A program made the translations under genes and the position numbers. The notes under the pieces are model-generated. The model made no database searches. It had not been told where the DNA came from and worked only from the letters and a program-made list of their open reading frames with translations. A stretch of 64,000 bases of DNA from Strigamia acuminata. Taxonomy: Eukaryota > Arthropoda > Chilopoda > Geophilomorpha > Linotaeniidae. Shown one piece after another: positions 1-12,690 of the stretch; within the stretch, counting starts at the first letter, position 1; every line of letters begins with the position of its first letter. The stretch covers positions 2,976,001 through 3,040,000 of the forward strand of contig OX442323.1 in NCBI GenBank assembly GCA_949358305.1, in the 5' to 3' direction.

Positions 1-892
1 TTCCCACTTTTTCTCCAAGCGCCAGAAGTTGCTCTTGGAAAATTGCTCCTATAATAAAGGGGGTCAATCGATTAAACAAACATTGCAAGCCACTGACACT
101 GTCAATTCCGAGCCGTGGCTATTGTTTGCACAACAACTAAAGCAAACGTTGCCCGCAAAATTGAGACAAAAACGACATTGACCAATGACCGAATTCCAAA
201 CGAAAAACAAACTAGCCATTACTTAAAATCAGATAAATTTATAACAACACCATCTACTTAATAATTATTGCTAATAAAAAACTAAAAAAAAAATAGAAAA
301 ACAAAATAATAATAAATAAAAAAACTAAAAAAAAAAAAAAAAGTATACTAATAAAAAAATAAAAATAAAATTGATGATGCAATATAGAGATTACACCGAG
401 GACGATGTGGAAAGGAAATTAAACTCAGCTGTTAGGCTGAGCAGCACATTGTGGCCTCAATTGGGAATAATTTAATTATCGGTTATGCATAAAAGCATAT
501 CAAACTTGCTCCTGCTCATCTCCTCGGGTGTGCTTAGTACCGCCAAAACCTCCACCAGATGGAGGCTTACTTCCATAACCTAAATGAAGGCCAGATGACT
601 GTCGTCCGAAATTGCACGTGTATTATTGCCATAAAGTCATTGCTGCCTACAAATTCTGCGCCCATAACTACCTACGATGCACCAGTCGTAAAAACCTTAA
701 GTCTACAATGAATATGGCACAATAAAAACTTGTTTTGTCATCACCCTCAACTCATTTCTCCCTCCAGCTCCTGTAACAACGTAGTAAAAGCAAAAATCTC
801 TCATTAAGATCAAAATACAACAAAAATTGCAATTTTCTTACTGCTTTTTTTATGCGCATATTAATCACCCGTCAGTTTGGCTCGCATCGAGT
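1..892. other. Gene-free AT-rich DNA
   Basis: No convincing coding region is seen. Positions 250-370 are nearly pure A/T low-complexity sequence. Short open frames here have no recognisable domain and are AT-driven. Confidence 0.6.
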
Positions 893-2059
893 CAGGGCCA
901 GACTTAGGCATTGTGGGGGGGTCCCAAGCAAAAGTTTAATTTTAAAAAGAATAAAAACTACACTTATTATTATCTCCTTATATTTCATAAATCTGTAAAT
1001 GTATATGCGGCATCTTTTCGTGTGGAATGCAGAATTTTTTGCAGATTTTTTTTCGGATTTTTTTCAAAAATGTGTATTTTTGGAATTTTTTTCGGCGGCT
1101 GGGGTCCCCGGTAGATGACAGTGTAAAAACTAGCAAGTTTTAAGCCTAGTACTCATACGCTTTCAGAGTCTAAATATTTTTACAGTCTTAATTTTTCAAC
1201 AGCACCATTTCAAGCGGAATGTTTTATCCTCTTATTATTCAGAGTCTGATAAATTTGTGGTACTCATGAAATTGTCACCAGAAAGTTTCCGTACTCTTAA
1301 ACTTTGCGAGTCATTGTTGCTTGTTTTGCAAATGGCTGGCAATGGCAATGAAGCTTTGTCCGACTTTTCTGACTTAAATAATTTTAAAATCAGTTTTGGT
1401 CTTTTTGCAATTAAAAAAGCATTTATTTTGTCTGAAATGCAGGCAAAAATATAATTCTACTAACCTTCAACAAACAACGTGTTCAATTGTAGTAGTTGGG
1501 CGTCTTTGTTTGCAACCGGCTGTGACCAGTTGCAAATTTTAGATAAAAAACAAGGAAATTCTGGGTAGACAAAATTTATTCAGAATCTGAAACAATTAAA
1601 TTTTTCCGTGCCGGTGCCGGAAACAATTCGTTTCCACTTGCAAGGGTGATTCAGAGTCTAAACAATATTTTTATGAGTACCATCCTTGACAGGAAACTTA
1701 TTAAGACTTTGATTCCTGTTACCATTCCAAGGACGGAATGGTGTTATGAGTACTAGGCTTTAAGCTACAATACGTAGAAGAGAGCGTAGAAACAAACAGA
1801 GAAGCCAACATTCGTGATGCGCTTTTCTATTGAGATTGGATGACGCTGGTCCAGATGTCCAGTTTGACCCACATTCTTGTTTTTACTTGTGTAAACCCCT
1901 AAAATGTTAGAATAAATGCTTGTGCTACCTTGTTAACCACGTTTTTGTCAGTTCCTAAGAAATTCAGTTAGAAATTTACTAGATAGTTCAAATTTAGTCA
2001 GTTTATTATCATTTTCTGCTTCCAAAAGAGCCCGAAGCAACTGCGTAAGTCCGGCCCTG
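893..2059. mobile_element. hAT-like non-autonomous DNA element
   Basis: The ends are inverted: CAGGGCCAGACTTAGGCA at 893 and, on the other strand from 2059, CAGGGCCGGACTTACGCA. A CAGGG start and an 8-bp target duplication are typical of hAT transposons. The flanks CATCGAGT (885-892) and CATCAAAA (2060-2067) agree at 5 of 8 positions, which fits an old insertion. No transposase is seen inside. A second TIR element is nested at 1142-1760. The open frame at 1257-1454 matches no family I know. Confidence 0.6.
1142..1760. mobile_element. TIR element nested in the hAT-like element
   Basis: The left end AAGCCTAGTACTCATA (1142-1157) is matched by its exact reverse complement at 1745-1760. The interior is AT-rich, carries two further copies of a TCAGAGTCT word (near 1163 and 1241), and shows no transposase. 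It lies wholly inside the element at 893-2059, so it inserted later or is an internal rearrangement of it. Confidence 0.55.
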
Positions 2060-2067
2060 CATCAAAA

Positions 2068-4534
2068 TCTATTTCAAACTTCTATTACGTTTATTTTTAA
2101 TTAAAAAATCAATACGGCCCTTAATAGACTCGTCAGGAGGCCTTGAATCAATCCCCAGTGTCAGAAAAACTAATAATTTGTCGCGTATTTCCGCCATTCC
2201 AGTCGGGCCTTGCCTGAAAGAAACTTAAAATTTAATAAGAATGCATAAGCTCCGTTGTACAGAACACGCTCGTTTCGTTTCATTCTCTACACACAGATTC
2301 CTCCAGTTTCATCCAATTACGCGCTCCAATTCCATCCCCAATGCCTTCCCTCCCATCATCTTCACCCGATCTTGCAAACTCCTCTGCGGTCCCCTCACTC
2401 TGCTTTCTAACGGGGCTTAGTCGTGCGCACAAAGAGAGAAAAAGCGAAGCAAAAAAGAGAAAAAATCATCGAAGCTGTGTCCTCCTCTCCAGCATCTAAG
2501 TGGAATCTAATGACACATATTAGCAGCTCTTAAATGACCCGTTGCAAGCGTCGCGCGACGAGTCTCCAGAGAAACCAAATAAAAAATAAAAAAAAGTCCC
2601 CAAAAAATAAATGTATAATTCGCGCATTAAAAATCTCCACTCCTCGATACGAAACAACACTGTATTCGAAAACAAAATTGGCAATTGCTCGCTCGCAGGC
2701 ATCGTTTTTGAGTTGCATCGAACCATTGATCAGAGGCAACTCGCTCGCACGGCGGAGCAAAATTAGGTGTAATTAAGGCATTAGGTTAGGAAAGGGACGA
2801 AAGTGGTTTCAAAGCACTCTTCGTTAGATTTGTGCAAATGCAGCTCACTACCCGCCAGCAATCAGCCTGCTTAATGTCTGAAACGAATCTGCGACCAGTG
2901 GCCTGTTGAGAGCCCCGCCAGGAACCGTAAAGACCCGCACAACACTCGCAAGACAATGGGCAAAGATGAGAAAGACCGCACGTAAAACCGCACACCCTGC
3001 GCACCAAAGATTAGAAGCAGCAACGTGTTAGATGCGAAGCAATTCTCTCGCAACGCTTTACAACTCAACAAGTTTTACACACATGTGCCCTCCTCCGAGT
3101 GCTATATGTGCGCGTTTCATACATGCACAACTTTTATTATTGCCGGCATTCCACTTGCGAGACAAACGTGAATAAGCTCCGTTTTCCTTCCCCTTTGTGC
3201 TCTAAACTCGCAACTTTCTTCCCGGGTGGTCCTCGTCATTCATTGCGGCGACAGCGACAGCGCGATGCAGCCCTTTGTGCATTTAATCCCTCTGCGCGTA
3301 TTCGGGTTGAGAATAAACAATTTCTCTATTGACCTGTAAAACCACTCGCAACTATCTCTCCTTTGTAATTATCAACCTTATCGATTTTTCAAACTGCAAA
3401 TCTCGCCCTCCTCTGGAACGAGTAAATTGTAGGTCTGTTGCGAGGTTCCTCGTACGTCAAATGCCATTTCCAGGAATTTAGTAATCATTTTTTTAAATAC
3501 AAATTAAAATAATCATCAATGTTGTGCTCGCCACGATTTTTTGAAAAAATAGTGGTTGTCTACCCCTTTACATAGCTCCATTACGCCTTTTTTTGAGGGC
3601 CTTGGAGATCCATACATCCAATTTAGAAAAGTTTCCTGGGATATAGACGGTCTCAAATCTGTTTAGTTTTTAATTTTATCTCATTCTGTTCACAAGTTAT
3701 GAGAAATATTGTAAATAGTCACTTTTTGGAGTTTTTAATTTTTTTTTCTCTTCAACTATTCATTTTTTTCAAAAAAACTTTTAACGAAATGATAGCTCTA
3801 ACAATCCTTTAAATCCTCCTAAAACCATTTTTACTTGTGAGAAATAGTTTCTGAGAAATTTCAAATATTAAAAGTTCCAAAAATAGGAATATGACATTTT
3901 TTTGGCAAGGAGTTGTATTGAATTGCATTGGGCTTCACGAGAAACCATTTTGAATGTTTAAAGTTCTGAAAAGTGGTGTAAAAGCATGTATCCCAAAGCT
4001 ATATTTAGCTTTAAACAACTAGATCGTGTAAAGCCAGTTATATGAACTAGATTGGCTATCTCGGCTAGCTCGAATCACTTCTCAAAATTCCCAGTGCACG
4101 GTCACTTTATTGTCTGTCGGTGCAGCCTTGTTGATAATGATTGCAAACATCTACTAGATTGATAGCGCAGCACAGCACACACATACCTTGATACGAAAAC
4201 ATTACTCTATACATGTGTAGGCAATATCACGCCAACTAACACCGTACATTTATTTTAGTTAATTTACGGGTGAATTACCATAAAAATTAACGGTAAGAAT
4301 TGAGTCAATAATAAAATGTTGACATTTTGCAATAATGGCTCAACATTAGCTACAATCTTGGAATAATTAAAGGTATAATACGGAAATAATGGGCTCGTGT
4401 TGGCAATATAGCAAACACAATGCTATTATTGCAATATCTGCCCTATTGAGATTTCAAATATGGTTCCAACTTTTAAAAAAAACATATAAAATAATTGGAC
4501 AAACCTATGTAATGTTTTACCAATTAAACACCAA
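2068..4534. other. Gene-free stretch
   Basis: There is no recognisable gene. A GC-richer block at about 2870-3310 gives short overlapping open frames on both strands, but none has splice signals or a domain I recognise. Positions 3480-4030 are AT-rich with long T runs. Confidence 0.5.
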
Positions 4535-4887
4535 CTATACTCCAACTCCCATTGGTTGAGCCGTCTCGCTGGTGTAGTGGCACAAAAAAGTAGCCCTCAA
4601 CGCAGGAATTGTATTCCAACTATACAAAACAACCAATAAAAAGCAAACCTTTGTTTACATGCCAAACAAAACCAATAAACTATACTAACACTTTTTTATG
4701 AAATAAAAACAAACAAAAAATCAGATTTAGCAAATTAAATAAACATTTTATTACCAATTGAATAAAATCCATCATTCTAATCACTTTTTACGCTGAAATT
4801 CATTGAAAATAAACAACTTTTCCGTATAGTAGAGCACTGTTTACTGTTAGGCGTAATCCGGCTCAACCAATAAAATTTACAGTCCCA
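4535..4887. mobile_element. CTATACTC-family TIR element, copy 1 (damaged)
   Basis: It begins CTATACTCC followed by a private TIR stretch, ATTGGTTGAGCCG. Its complement CGGCTCAACCAAT lies at 4859-4871; beyond that the right outer end has diverged. Next to the TIR it carries the family signature GGTGTAGTGGCACAAAAAAG at 4571-4590. The interior before the right arm (CTTTTCCGTATAGTAGAGCA) is shared with copy 2 at 7538-7834. Confidence 0.6.
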
Positions 4888-6173
4888 CTACGTAAGTTTA
4901 CGCAAAACTTTTTATCTTCCCAAAACACTTCATTTTTGGTGGGAAAAGTGAAAGTTTTACGAATCTCGACCTCCAAATTCACTTACCTAACGACAGAATC
5001 AAACTTCCTAAGCCTATGACGTAATAAAAAGCAGCGAGCAATTATAATAAAAAAATATATAGTTTTCCATCAAGCCCCCTAAAGAAAAAGTCTCGAACAG
5101 AACCAATGCCCCGAGAAGTATTGCCGCACCAACTATCAACTTGTTGTCGCTATATTGGGAAAAATATACAGCAGCTCGCACTTGGAGCAAAGTCCCTAGT
5201 GCCAACTTGTTCCATACCTTCAATGACTTTTCCAGCAAAAAGCTCAGTATCTTCACAACTCGTGCACGGGTCGAGTCATTTGGGTGCCTTGGAACTAGTC
5301 AGGTTACAGCTTTTGGTGTCTCCTTCCTTGTGCTCCGCACCCCCTTTTATGGACTCGTAAAAAAAAGAAATCCACCTTGCTAACAATGCATTCGTATATA
5401 GTGCGCCTTCTCTGCAATCTAGGCGAGTAAATTCGTTTCATCAACTGACATCAACGGTCACCAGAAACTGGCCAATACGACCGGCCCTTCTTTAATGGGC
5501 GCTTCGAGATTGACCATTGTCCAACACACCCAACCATAAGGAATAAATTGAAACTTAAAATAAAAATGCCTCAAAACCGTGATTAAAAGTAGTTTAAGAG
5601 TGGTTTACTAATATTTTCAGACTACTGACCAAGGGTCAAGGGTGGAAAACGCCTGTAAGAGTGAGGTGAGGTGAAATCTATTAATTGTTGTTGATTTACT
5701 TTATTTTAGCATTATCTGGCCTAATGCTAGGCTTAACACTGCTAAATAATGACTGGAATTAGGAAATCATGTGCGCAGAATGGGATGTGCAGTATGCATT
5801 TGGCATCAAGTTACCGGGCGTAAACCAAAGGTATAAGCGAAATTGGCTCTGCCGTAGTGGCACGACACTACGAGAATAATATATTACCATATAAACATTA
5901 TTCCAACAAATACAACTTCGAATGTTGATAGTGCAAGACATCAAAGTCTCAGTTTTTCAGTTTTACGTCATCATTTCTAATTTCCACCCCTTTTCAAACA
6001 TCCTACGTTTGTAATTGTGAGTCAATTACGTACGTGCATGTTCGAAAACAGCGAGAGACTCGTTTATTTAACAAAATACAAAATGGCGTACAGTGGGGAT
6101 TAACGAGAGCAAATCCATTAACCCCTTACAAGATGGGATGCCCCCTTACGGTAGGGAGGATGACTACACTCTA
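4888..6173. other. Gene-free stretch with a weak coding-like block
   Basis: Positions 5090-5360 are more GC-balanced and open in several frames on both strands. A minus-strand GTAAGT-like donor lies near 4985. No frame resembles a family I can name, so no gene is called. The remainder is AT-rich and featureless. Confidence 0.4.
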
Positions 6174-6230
6174 GTTGCAGTCAAAAAGGCACTTTACAAT
6201 CTGTAGTCCCATTGGTCGAGCTAGTTTACT
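6174..6230. repeat. Dispersed repeat shared with 50202-50260
   Basis: The words GTTGCA, CTCAAAAAGGCAC (here GTCAAAAAGGCAC) and CCCATTGRTYGAGC occur in the same order and spacing at 50202-50260. Both copies have a TACACTC or TATACTC word just upstream, suggesting a degenerate relative of the CTATACTC TIR family. Confidence 0.5.
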
Positions 6231-6433
6231 ACTAACTCCAGACTGTATACTACTACTAGGAGTAGTAGTTTTGATTTTTATTTATTGTTGTGTTTGTTAT
6301 GACTCGTTTAGTTAATGTTATTTAGATATGATGGAAATAACGTTTTACGCATATAAAAATGTCAAACTCATGTTTATTATGTTTATTAGTTACTATGTCT
6401 CTCAGAATTGAACGCACGGTGCAATGCCTATTA

Positions 6434-6684
6434 CCATATTTTACCGATTAAGAGTCACCCTCGAATTGTAACCGCCCTCGAATAGTAGCCGGGGCTAAGA
6501 CACCAAGAATACCATATTTTTGCACCGCATTTAACCTCACGAACGATGAACGTACACTCCCTTCGTGACGTTCAGACCGTTTGTTACATTAAACAAATGT
6601 AAGAAACGAAAAACCGAAATTGTAATTGCTGACAAAAATGGCAGTTTGGAATAAGAGCCGCGCCTCTTAATCGATAAAATACGA
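6434..6684. mobile_element. TA-flanked CCGTATTTT MITE, copy B1
   Basis: About 250 bp long, with TA on both sides. It starts CCATATTTTACCGATTAAGA and ends TTAATCGATAAAATACGA. Inside are the family signatures CGCCCTCGAAT (here CACCCTCGAATTG) and GAATAAGAGCCGCG. This copy shows the uninterrupted sequence TTACATTAAACAAATGTAA, the empty form of the site occupied by another MITE at 21903 in copy B3. A TA target and lack of coding suggest a Tc1/mariner-superfamily derivative (inference). Confidence 0.7.
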
Positions 6685-6686
6685 TA

Positions 6687-7537
6687 TTTTTAATGTACTT
6701 CTTCTGAAATAAACGAAATAACTTTAGGCAATTGACCTTTGACGAGCATTAAAAGTGATTAACGCACGTTCTTCGATTTCCATTGAACTGGTAGTGGTGT
6801 AAAGGCAAAGCGAAAACTGCCACTCCCTTCAACATGCCCCTCTCTTTATTTTCCAAGTGGTTTCAAACTCCTTTTCCCCGTGATTGCCGTAAACCTTCTA
6901 AAATTGCAAATTAATTGTTTGAATTGTTGAAGCATTTGCCCGCTGTTTCCCATCGAAATTGATTCGCCTTCAACGTTTTTAACGCGTCAAGTAATTCAGT
7001 TAAATTAATGACATCCTAATCACTGCTGCAGCTTTGCATGTAATCCAAACTGGACCAAGAACTATTAAAGGATTTACTCAGTGGACAAAAGAGCCGAGTT
7101 GGCGCGCATGCATCTGCCATGCTACTTATCGATTTCCCGCCATTCTTTCACTGGAAATCCTCCTCGGATCGACACTTGACACACAAGGCAAGAATAAATA
7201 AATCCTCATTTTAAAATTCCAATCAAACAAAGACATCCAACCGAGAAGAATGTAATCAAACTTGGGCCAATATTGTGCTGTGACAACACGAGAAAAGTGT
7301 TCTAGTCGATCTCATTCCAATCTCATCATCCCCTGTTACCAGTCAGTGCAATCAACTGCTGCTCTCTCTTTCTCTTTCTCTCTCCCTCACTCGATTTCAA
7401 GCTTAAAATAAACCAATTATGTGTCCACTTCCTTAGTTTGCAACAAACTTTCTCGCTTACTCGTTTACATTAAAAACTGTGATGGCCTGATGGATCGAAA
7501 CCATCCTCTGCTACCAGTTATTGTATACAAGACTACG
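6687..7537. other. Gene-free stretch
   Basis: No gene is seen. There is a C/T-rich tract near 7360-7390. Otherwise this is ordinary AT-rich sequence. Confidence 0.5.
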
Positions 7538-7834
7538 CTATACTCTGAACCGATGCAACGTTGTCCTAATTCAAGCCGTATCACTAGTGTAGTGGCACAA
7601 AAAAATAGCCCTTAACATCAGAATTGTAATCAAAAATTAAAAAAAAAAAAACAGGTTTAGCAAAATAAATAAATATTTTATTACCAAATAAATAAAATCT
7701 ATCATTCTATTCACTTTTTATACTAAAATTAATTGGAAGTAAAGAGAACTACTTTTCCGCATAGTAGAGCACACTCCACAGTTAGGCGTAAAACGGCTTA
7801 AATTAGGACAACGTTGTATCGGTTCAGAGTATAG
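7538..7834. mobile_element. CTATACTC-family TIR element, copy 2
   Basis: A 297-bp element with 42-bp inverted arms (7538-7579 and 7793-7834) that differ at only two positions. Only the outer CTATACTC resembles the other copies closely; the inner arm (AACGTTGTCCTAATTCAAG) differs from those at 4535, 50515 and 58347. Inside is the family signature AGTGTAGTGGCACAAAAAAA, then an AT-rich middle. It has no coding capacity. Confidence 0.75.
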
Positions 7835-9858
7835 ACACCAATATAAAATGAAACAAGTAAACTGTTTGCAGAGAAGCAGGGATGTTTGCAGGGAAGCATT
7901 ACATATTAGACTTCTAAACCCTGTCCCTTTGTCCCTAAATAAAACACCGAAATAAAAGAAAATAAAGCAATTAAAAAAAATTTGGCCAATATAAAGCAAC
8001 AACAAACAAAATCCCACCAAAATTTGATCAAAAACGATCAAATTCACATAAGATAGTCAACAACAGCCATCAGCAACTGTCAGCGGCCATTTTTTAAAAA
8101 GCGCCATCTATTGATGGTTTTGACTTTAATTGTTTAGTCTAAGCCGTAATTTTCATGGAATAAAACGGCTAAAAGTGTACAAAAACCAGTTTATTAATTC
8201 AACCGGAGGTCGGAGAAATCTAAAAATACCTTAGGATACTAATATAGGTATGCTGAATTTAATGCCGTTGTCCGTTTGGCTCTAGCTGCTATAGTTTTTT
8301 CATTAGACTTTCTAAACATCAGGTTTAGAAGTCTAAAAGCACAAAGCTTTATTTGCGCTCGTAAGACAAAAACATACAAAATGGCGCAACGTTAACATTC
8401 GCAACTTGCAGTGGAAGTGCTCCTTCAATCAAGAACGACGATGACACAATGGGGGGGTGTTTTGCAGTTGTGACGTTAAGTTTAAGAAAACTTTTCTTCA
8501 ACTTGAGTTGTAGAAAAGTCCGCCATCTTGTTTCGAGTTCTAGAAAATCTTTCGTAGTGTGAACACAGGTTTTCTACAAAATTGGTGGGTTTTCTACATA
8601 AGTGGTTTACGTGTAAACAGGGCATAAGTTACATATCTTAAGTGTATATCGATCGAATCAGTTTACAACGAGCAATAAACATTTACAAAAGGGATTGTTT
8701 TTCTCGCGTTTCCTTGCAAAAATGACCCTTTTCTGTTTAATTCAAGCTAATTACTCTCTCCTAGCAAGCTTTTAATGAAGAAGATCTTGGCTAATAAAAC
8801 TTTTTCTCTGCTTTTCAGTTGCCCACCAAATCCCGCTCATCAGATACGCTTTAATTGCAACTAACTTAGCTTTGCCTCTCTTTTTTTCTCTAAGTGGATC
8901 AAAATCTCCCCAATTCTTAAGTGTTGAGCCTCACATATTCTCCTCTATCTAAATTGCATTCTCCCGAGCATTATCTCCATGTGAAACTTTTAAACTCCCA
9001 GCTAAGAATGAATAAAAATGCACGCGCACCTGCACTTCATTTGCATATCACTCCCACTTCTAATCGATCATTCGACTGATATAAAACTAGTGCGAGTTGC
9101 GCGTTTAAAACTTCGAATACTAATTTTTTTTCTTCTTTTTTTACCTTCACACCCCCTTTCCCCCCTCGAATTAATTCGTCCATTTCTACTCAGCATGGAA
9201 CGAACAAACACACCTACACGTTTCCGAGAAGGAAAGAGAAAGAAAAAAAATATGTAGAAAATAAAACTCAGCTGTACAAAACGGTTTCCTTGAATACCGA
9301 AATTCATTAATTTTAATAACAAGTTCATTCAAAGCGCGAAAAGCTGGCTTTACTCGAAACAAATTAGTATTCAACGAGAAACACACGAGGCCTTTTTATT
9401 CACAGCTGATCTGCCTTAAAGCAAGATTTATGGCGAGGATCAATGAAAAAGCATTGCCTTTGCTCTTGAATGTAGATAACCTCTTTTTCTTGCACGCAAC
9501 TGCATGTTTTCGAGGTAAAAGCGAAAAATAACCTACTTTTGCCCAATATTCAACTGCCTCAGCGACTACAACAAACCGCCTCAAAAGACCACCTACAACG
9601 AGAGATCGGTAAAACGCTCGTTGATGCATGCAAATTGCCCGAATATCAAATGTCAAACTCGAAAGAAGAGAAAAAAATGACAAACTGGTAGAAATGTAAA
9701 AAAAATAAAAAAAATATTGCTGATATACGTCAAAATAACATCACACATCTGCCGGGTTCGAAATGCCTCCGCAAACCGCTTGTCTATATCAGATCAGGTG
9801 TAATAATAATAGCGACAGTGCGGTATAGTTTTACACACACTCCGACGAAATTGCATTA
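7835..9858. other. Gene-free stretch
   Basis: No gene is recognised. Open frames at 9018-9386 come from T-rich and A-rich runs that are open on both strands. The word GGGTTCGAAATGCC at 9756 resembles a tRNA B box, but no cloverleaf can be built around it. Confidence 0.5.
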
Positions 9859-9990
9859 CCGTAAATGCTCTCATCTTTTACAAAGCGGGTCTAAACTGAC
9901 CGAAACGACTGAATTCAATATATAAATTGACCAAAACGACTAAATTTAATATCTAAATTAAACAAAACGACCGAAATAAATGTGTAAATT
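9859..9990. repeat. CCGTAAATGCTCTCAT end with degenerate 31-bp repeats
   Basis: It begins CCGTAAATGCTCTCAT, then CTTTTACAAAGCGGGTCT, then three degenerate units of the AAACGACT...AAATTGA minisatellite. The exact inverse of the 16-bp end lies at 14323-14338, behind the large array. The two may be the ends of one 4.5-kb element or two separate insertions. Confidence 0.55.
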
Positions 9991-10014
9991 GATCATGAAC
10001 ACTAGCTGCATTCA

Positions 10015-10140
10015 AAAATTAAAATAACAATTTTAGTTTAAGTGTATTTTAAGTTTCAGCATGGGTTTAAACAGGAAATGATGTCATTTTTTGTTTAAAA
10101 TTGAAGTAAAACACAAAATATTTTAGTTTTTGAATGCAGC
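10015..10140. mobile_element. TA-flanked palindromic MITE, first copy
   Basis: A 126-bp element flanked by TA on both sides. The ends are GCTGCATTCAAAAA and TTTTTGAATGCAGC. The interior (GTTTAAGTGTATTTTAAGTT, ATGGGTTTAAACAG) is repeated almost unchanged in the second copy 200 bp downstream. Confidence 0.75.
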
Positions 10141-10333
10141 TACTGAAATGTTAAACTTTTGCTTATGGATGGTCTGTGGACCTTTGAGAGTCGATTCCCT
10201 ATCACAGATGATTATTCATAACACAACTGTTTATCCGAAGAAAACAAAATCCGAACTCTTTAATCTGTTTACTAAATGTCACCAGAACCGAGCGATTAAC
10301 TGGACATATGTTTGCGCTCAAATTATTTCTGTA

Positions 10334-10469
10334 GCTGCATTCAAAAATAAAATAAAAATTTTTAGTTTAAGTGTATTTTAAGTTTTAACATGGGTTTAAA
10401 CAGAAAATGATGTCATTTTTGGTTTAAAACTGAAGTAAAACACAAAATATTTTAGTTTTTAAATGCAGC
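10334..10469. mobile_element. TA-flanked palindromic MITE, second copy
   Basis: A 136-bp element in the same orientation as the one at 10015-10140 and highly similar to it. The left flank is TA; the right flank has decayed to TT. The 190 bp between the two copies holds no feature I can support. Confidence 0.75.
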
Positions 10470-11854
10470 TTGTGTAACGAGTGATACATTAAGATTTTAC
10501 ATTTACATTTTTACACACTGTTGATTGCATTGCTACTACATTATCTCATAAGTATTCAACTATTCACCTCAAAATTGCACTTCAAATCAATTCTATTTGC
10601 CGCTTTGAGTGAAATTCGAGCGAAACCAGAAAACCACCTTCTTACTCATTCCAACTCGGATTTATTGCAAACCACCAATAATTCACAACAACAACTGTTA
10701 AAAAGACCTCCATCACTGGCAAACATCCAACTCATTCACCTCCACAAACTTTCCCCTCATAATCACAAATCCAGAAAGAAAAATAGCAACTCGCAGCCTC
10801 GTGCACGCATTCATTCCTCTTTCCAAGAAGGTCATCCACCTCCAAGTGGCAAAGATGGAAATCTTTTTCTCCTCCAAACGTCAGATACGAAAGCAAGTCG
10901 ATGTGTCCATGCCACTTTGTGATGGAGAGCGCAGCGCGGCCACTGCACGTCTAAGCCGGACAGAATGGGCCGTGTCTGCGTTGCCTTCAGGATTAGGGAC
11001 TCGTGGCACGCGATCGAACAACTTTCATTTTAAAAACGTCCCCTTATCTTTGACGCTTCCTTGTTGGCTCATAACTTGTTCTCACTATAGTAACCCTTTT
11101 ATGGTCCAAACGTCCTTCGCATAGCTCAACTCAGACACGTTCGAGCCGGCGAAAAATGGACTAATTCATCAAGGGCGCTGTATCTGTACTGTACGCCATA
11201 CACTCCATAGAAATGATAAAGGAATTTCGGGGGAAATAAATTTAGGGAAAGGGCCGGGCTGGGTGTTGTCAAAAGATAATCCCAAGTGTGTAAATAGTGG
11301 TCAGAGTCAAACGACCGCGACAAGGCTCTTTTCGTGATATATTGACAAGCTGTCCGTTCGGTCCTGAACTCGATACGTCATTCTGCAGTCGATGACAAAT
11401 GACTGGACACACGTCAGGATTGAGCGGAGAATTGCGATTGGTTCCGGGATATGCACGGGTGAACGCGAGCGGAATGTCAACATTCCCAATTCCATTCAGC
11501 TTCTTACGTATGTGTGTGTATTGATTGCGTGCGCGCAGACACACACGCACCTTGTAATTTAAATTAAACATCGAATCAAATTATAAGAAAACACTTTGCA
11601 CACTTTGCTATTTCGTTCGGCGTCTAGTTTGCGTCTGACTGTTCCACGAATTAAATCGAACTGTCCGGAAATAAATTGAAAAGCGGAGATGTGTTATCTC
11701 CAAGACAGAAATCTTGAGCCGTCTGAAATGCAAGTCAATCAAATAAATTGACCAAACTGCGATAAATTCGGATCGAAAAAATGGACATCAACGTAACTCT
11801 AAAGTTTTTACAGCGGGAATGAACTTTTACATACGTTATTAACAACGAATAGAA
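10470..11854. other. Gene-free stretch with a GC-richer block
   Basis: Positions 10880-11500 are GC-richer with short open frames on both strands. None has a recognisable domain or convincing paired splice sites. A word beginning GAAATGCAAGTCAATCAAAT near 11726 recurs near 12646. Confidence 0.4.
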
Positions 11855-12690
11855 CAGGGGTCGGCAAGTAATTTTAAGTGGGGTCCGGATACTATTGAAA
11901 TTGTTTACCGAGGTCCAGAAAAAAAACTCGTAAAACTGACGAGTTTTAAATTTTTATTTTGACTCATTTAAGTAATTATATAAAACACAATATATGTATA
12001 TATAACTAGTTTTAGAGTCTAAAACTAGTTATATAAAAATATTAATTAAATTGAATAGGTAGGTAAGTTTAACAATATTTGGCGATCCAAGTTTCGACCT
12101 TCCGCGGTCCGCCTGTTGCCGACTGCTGAAATAGAACCTTCTTAGTGTGTACAGTATGTACTAAATTATTCATATCGTGGTATGGAGAGAAAAGATGAAG
12201 AGCAGTCAATCATACGGTAGAAATTAGAATAGCATTTACTCATTAAGAAAAATAGGGGGCGCTGTATTTTAAGCGCCATACAAAATGAGTTAAGGTAAGG
12301 CAGGAAAGCGAACATGGCACTTCTAGAACGTACAGTGACCTAATCTCTTTTTTAACATCTTTTTAAAGACTGTTTGTGGTGGTTAATAAATTCTGAAACC
12401 AGGTTAATCCTGCAATTTCTTACAATTCGATGTTGAGAAAATATCAATTTGAACATAAATTCTCAAATATAATCATAAATTAAAATCATCAGATTCTTAC
12501 AAATCCTGTTCAAAATAAAAAATTTGTTTTTACATTTTAATGTGAAAAAGTTCACGACCGTTAAAATATGAAACAAAAGCCTTTATCCAAAATGTTACTC
12601 TTTTGTTACGTATTAACTTCAAGACAGTAATCTTTCGCAGCCTGAAATGCAAGTCAATCAAATAAATCGACCACACCTGGCGCGATAAAT
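11726..12690. repeat. Pair of diverged direct repeats (about 11695-11785 and 12620-12700)
   Basis: GAAATGCAAGTCAATCAAAT, a following CGACC or TGACC, and GCGATAAAT occur in the same order in both places. They are about 920 bp apart, and one hAT-like element lies between them. The relationship could be a local duplication or two copies of an unnamed repeat. Confidence 0.5.
11855..12128. mobile_element. hAT-like MITE
   Basis: It starts CAGGGGTCGGCAAGT and ends TGTTGCCGACTGCTG, its near inverse. Flanking 8-mers GAATAGAA and AAATAGAA agree at 7 of 8 positions, as expected for an hAT target duplication. Inside is an AT palindrome around ACTAGTTTTAGAGTCTAAAA. A better-preserved element with similar ends lies at 21903-22047. 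Confidence 0.75.

Noticed and set aside
5014-5360. Possible transposase or host exon fragment around 5.0-5.36 kb
   Set aside because: Several frames are open on both strands and none shows a motif I can name; the donor near 4985 alone is not enough.
9068-9386. Overlapping frames on both strands at 9.0-9.4 kb
   Set aside because: Driven by poly-T/poly-A and C/T-rich runs; translations are low complexity.
9751-9775. tRNA-like B box GGGTTCGAAATGCC
   Set aside because: No matching A box at the right distance and no cloverleaf stems can be drawn.
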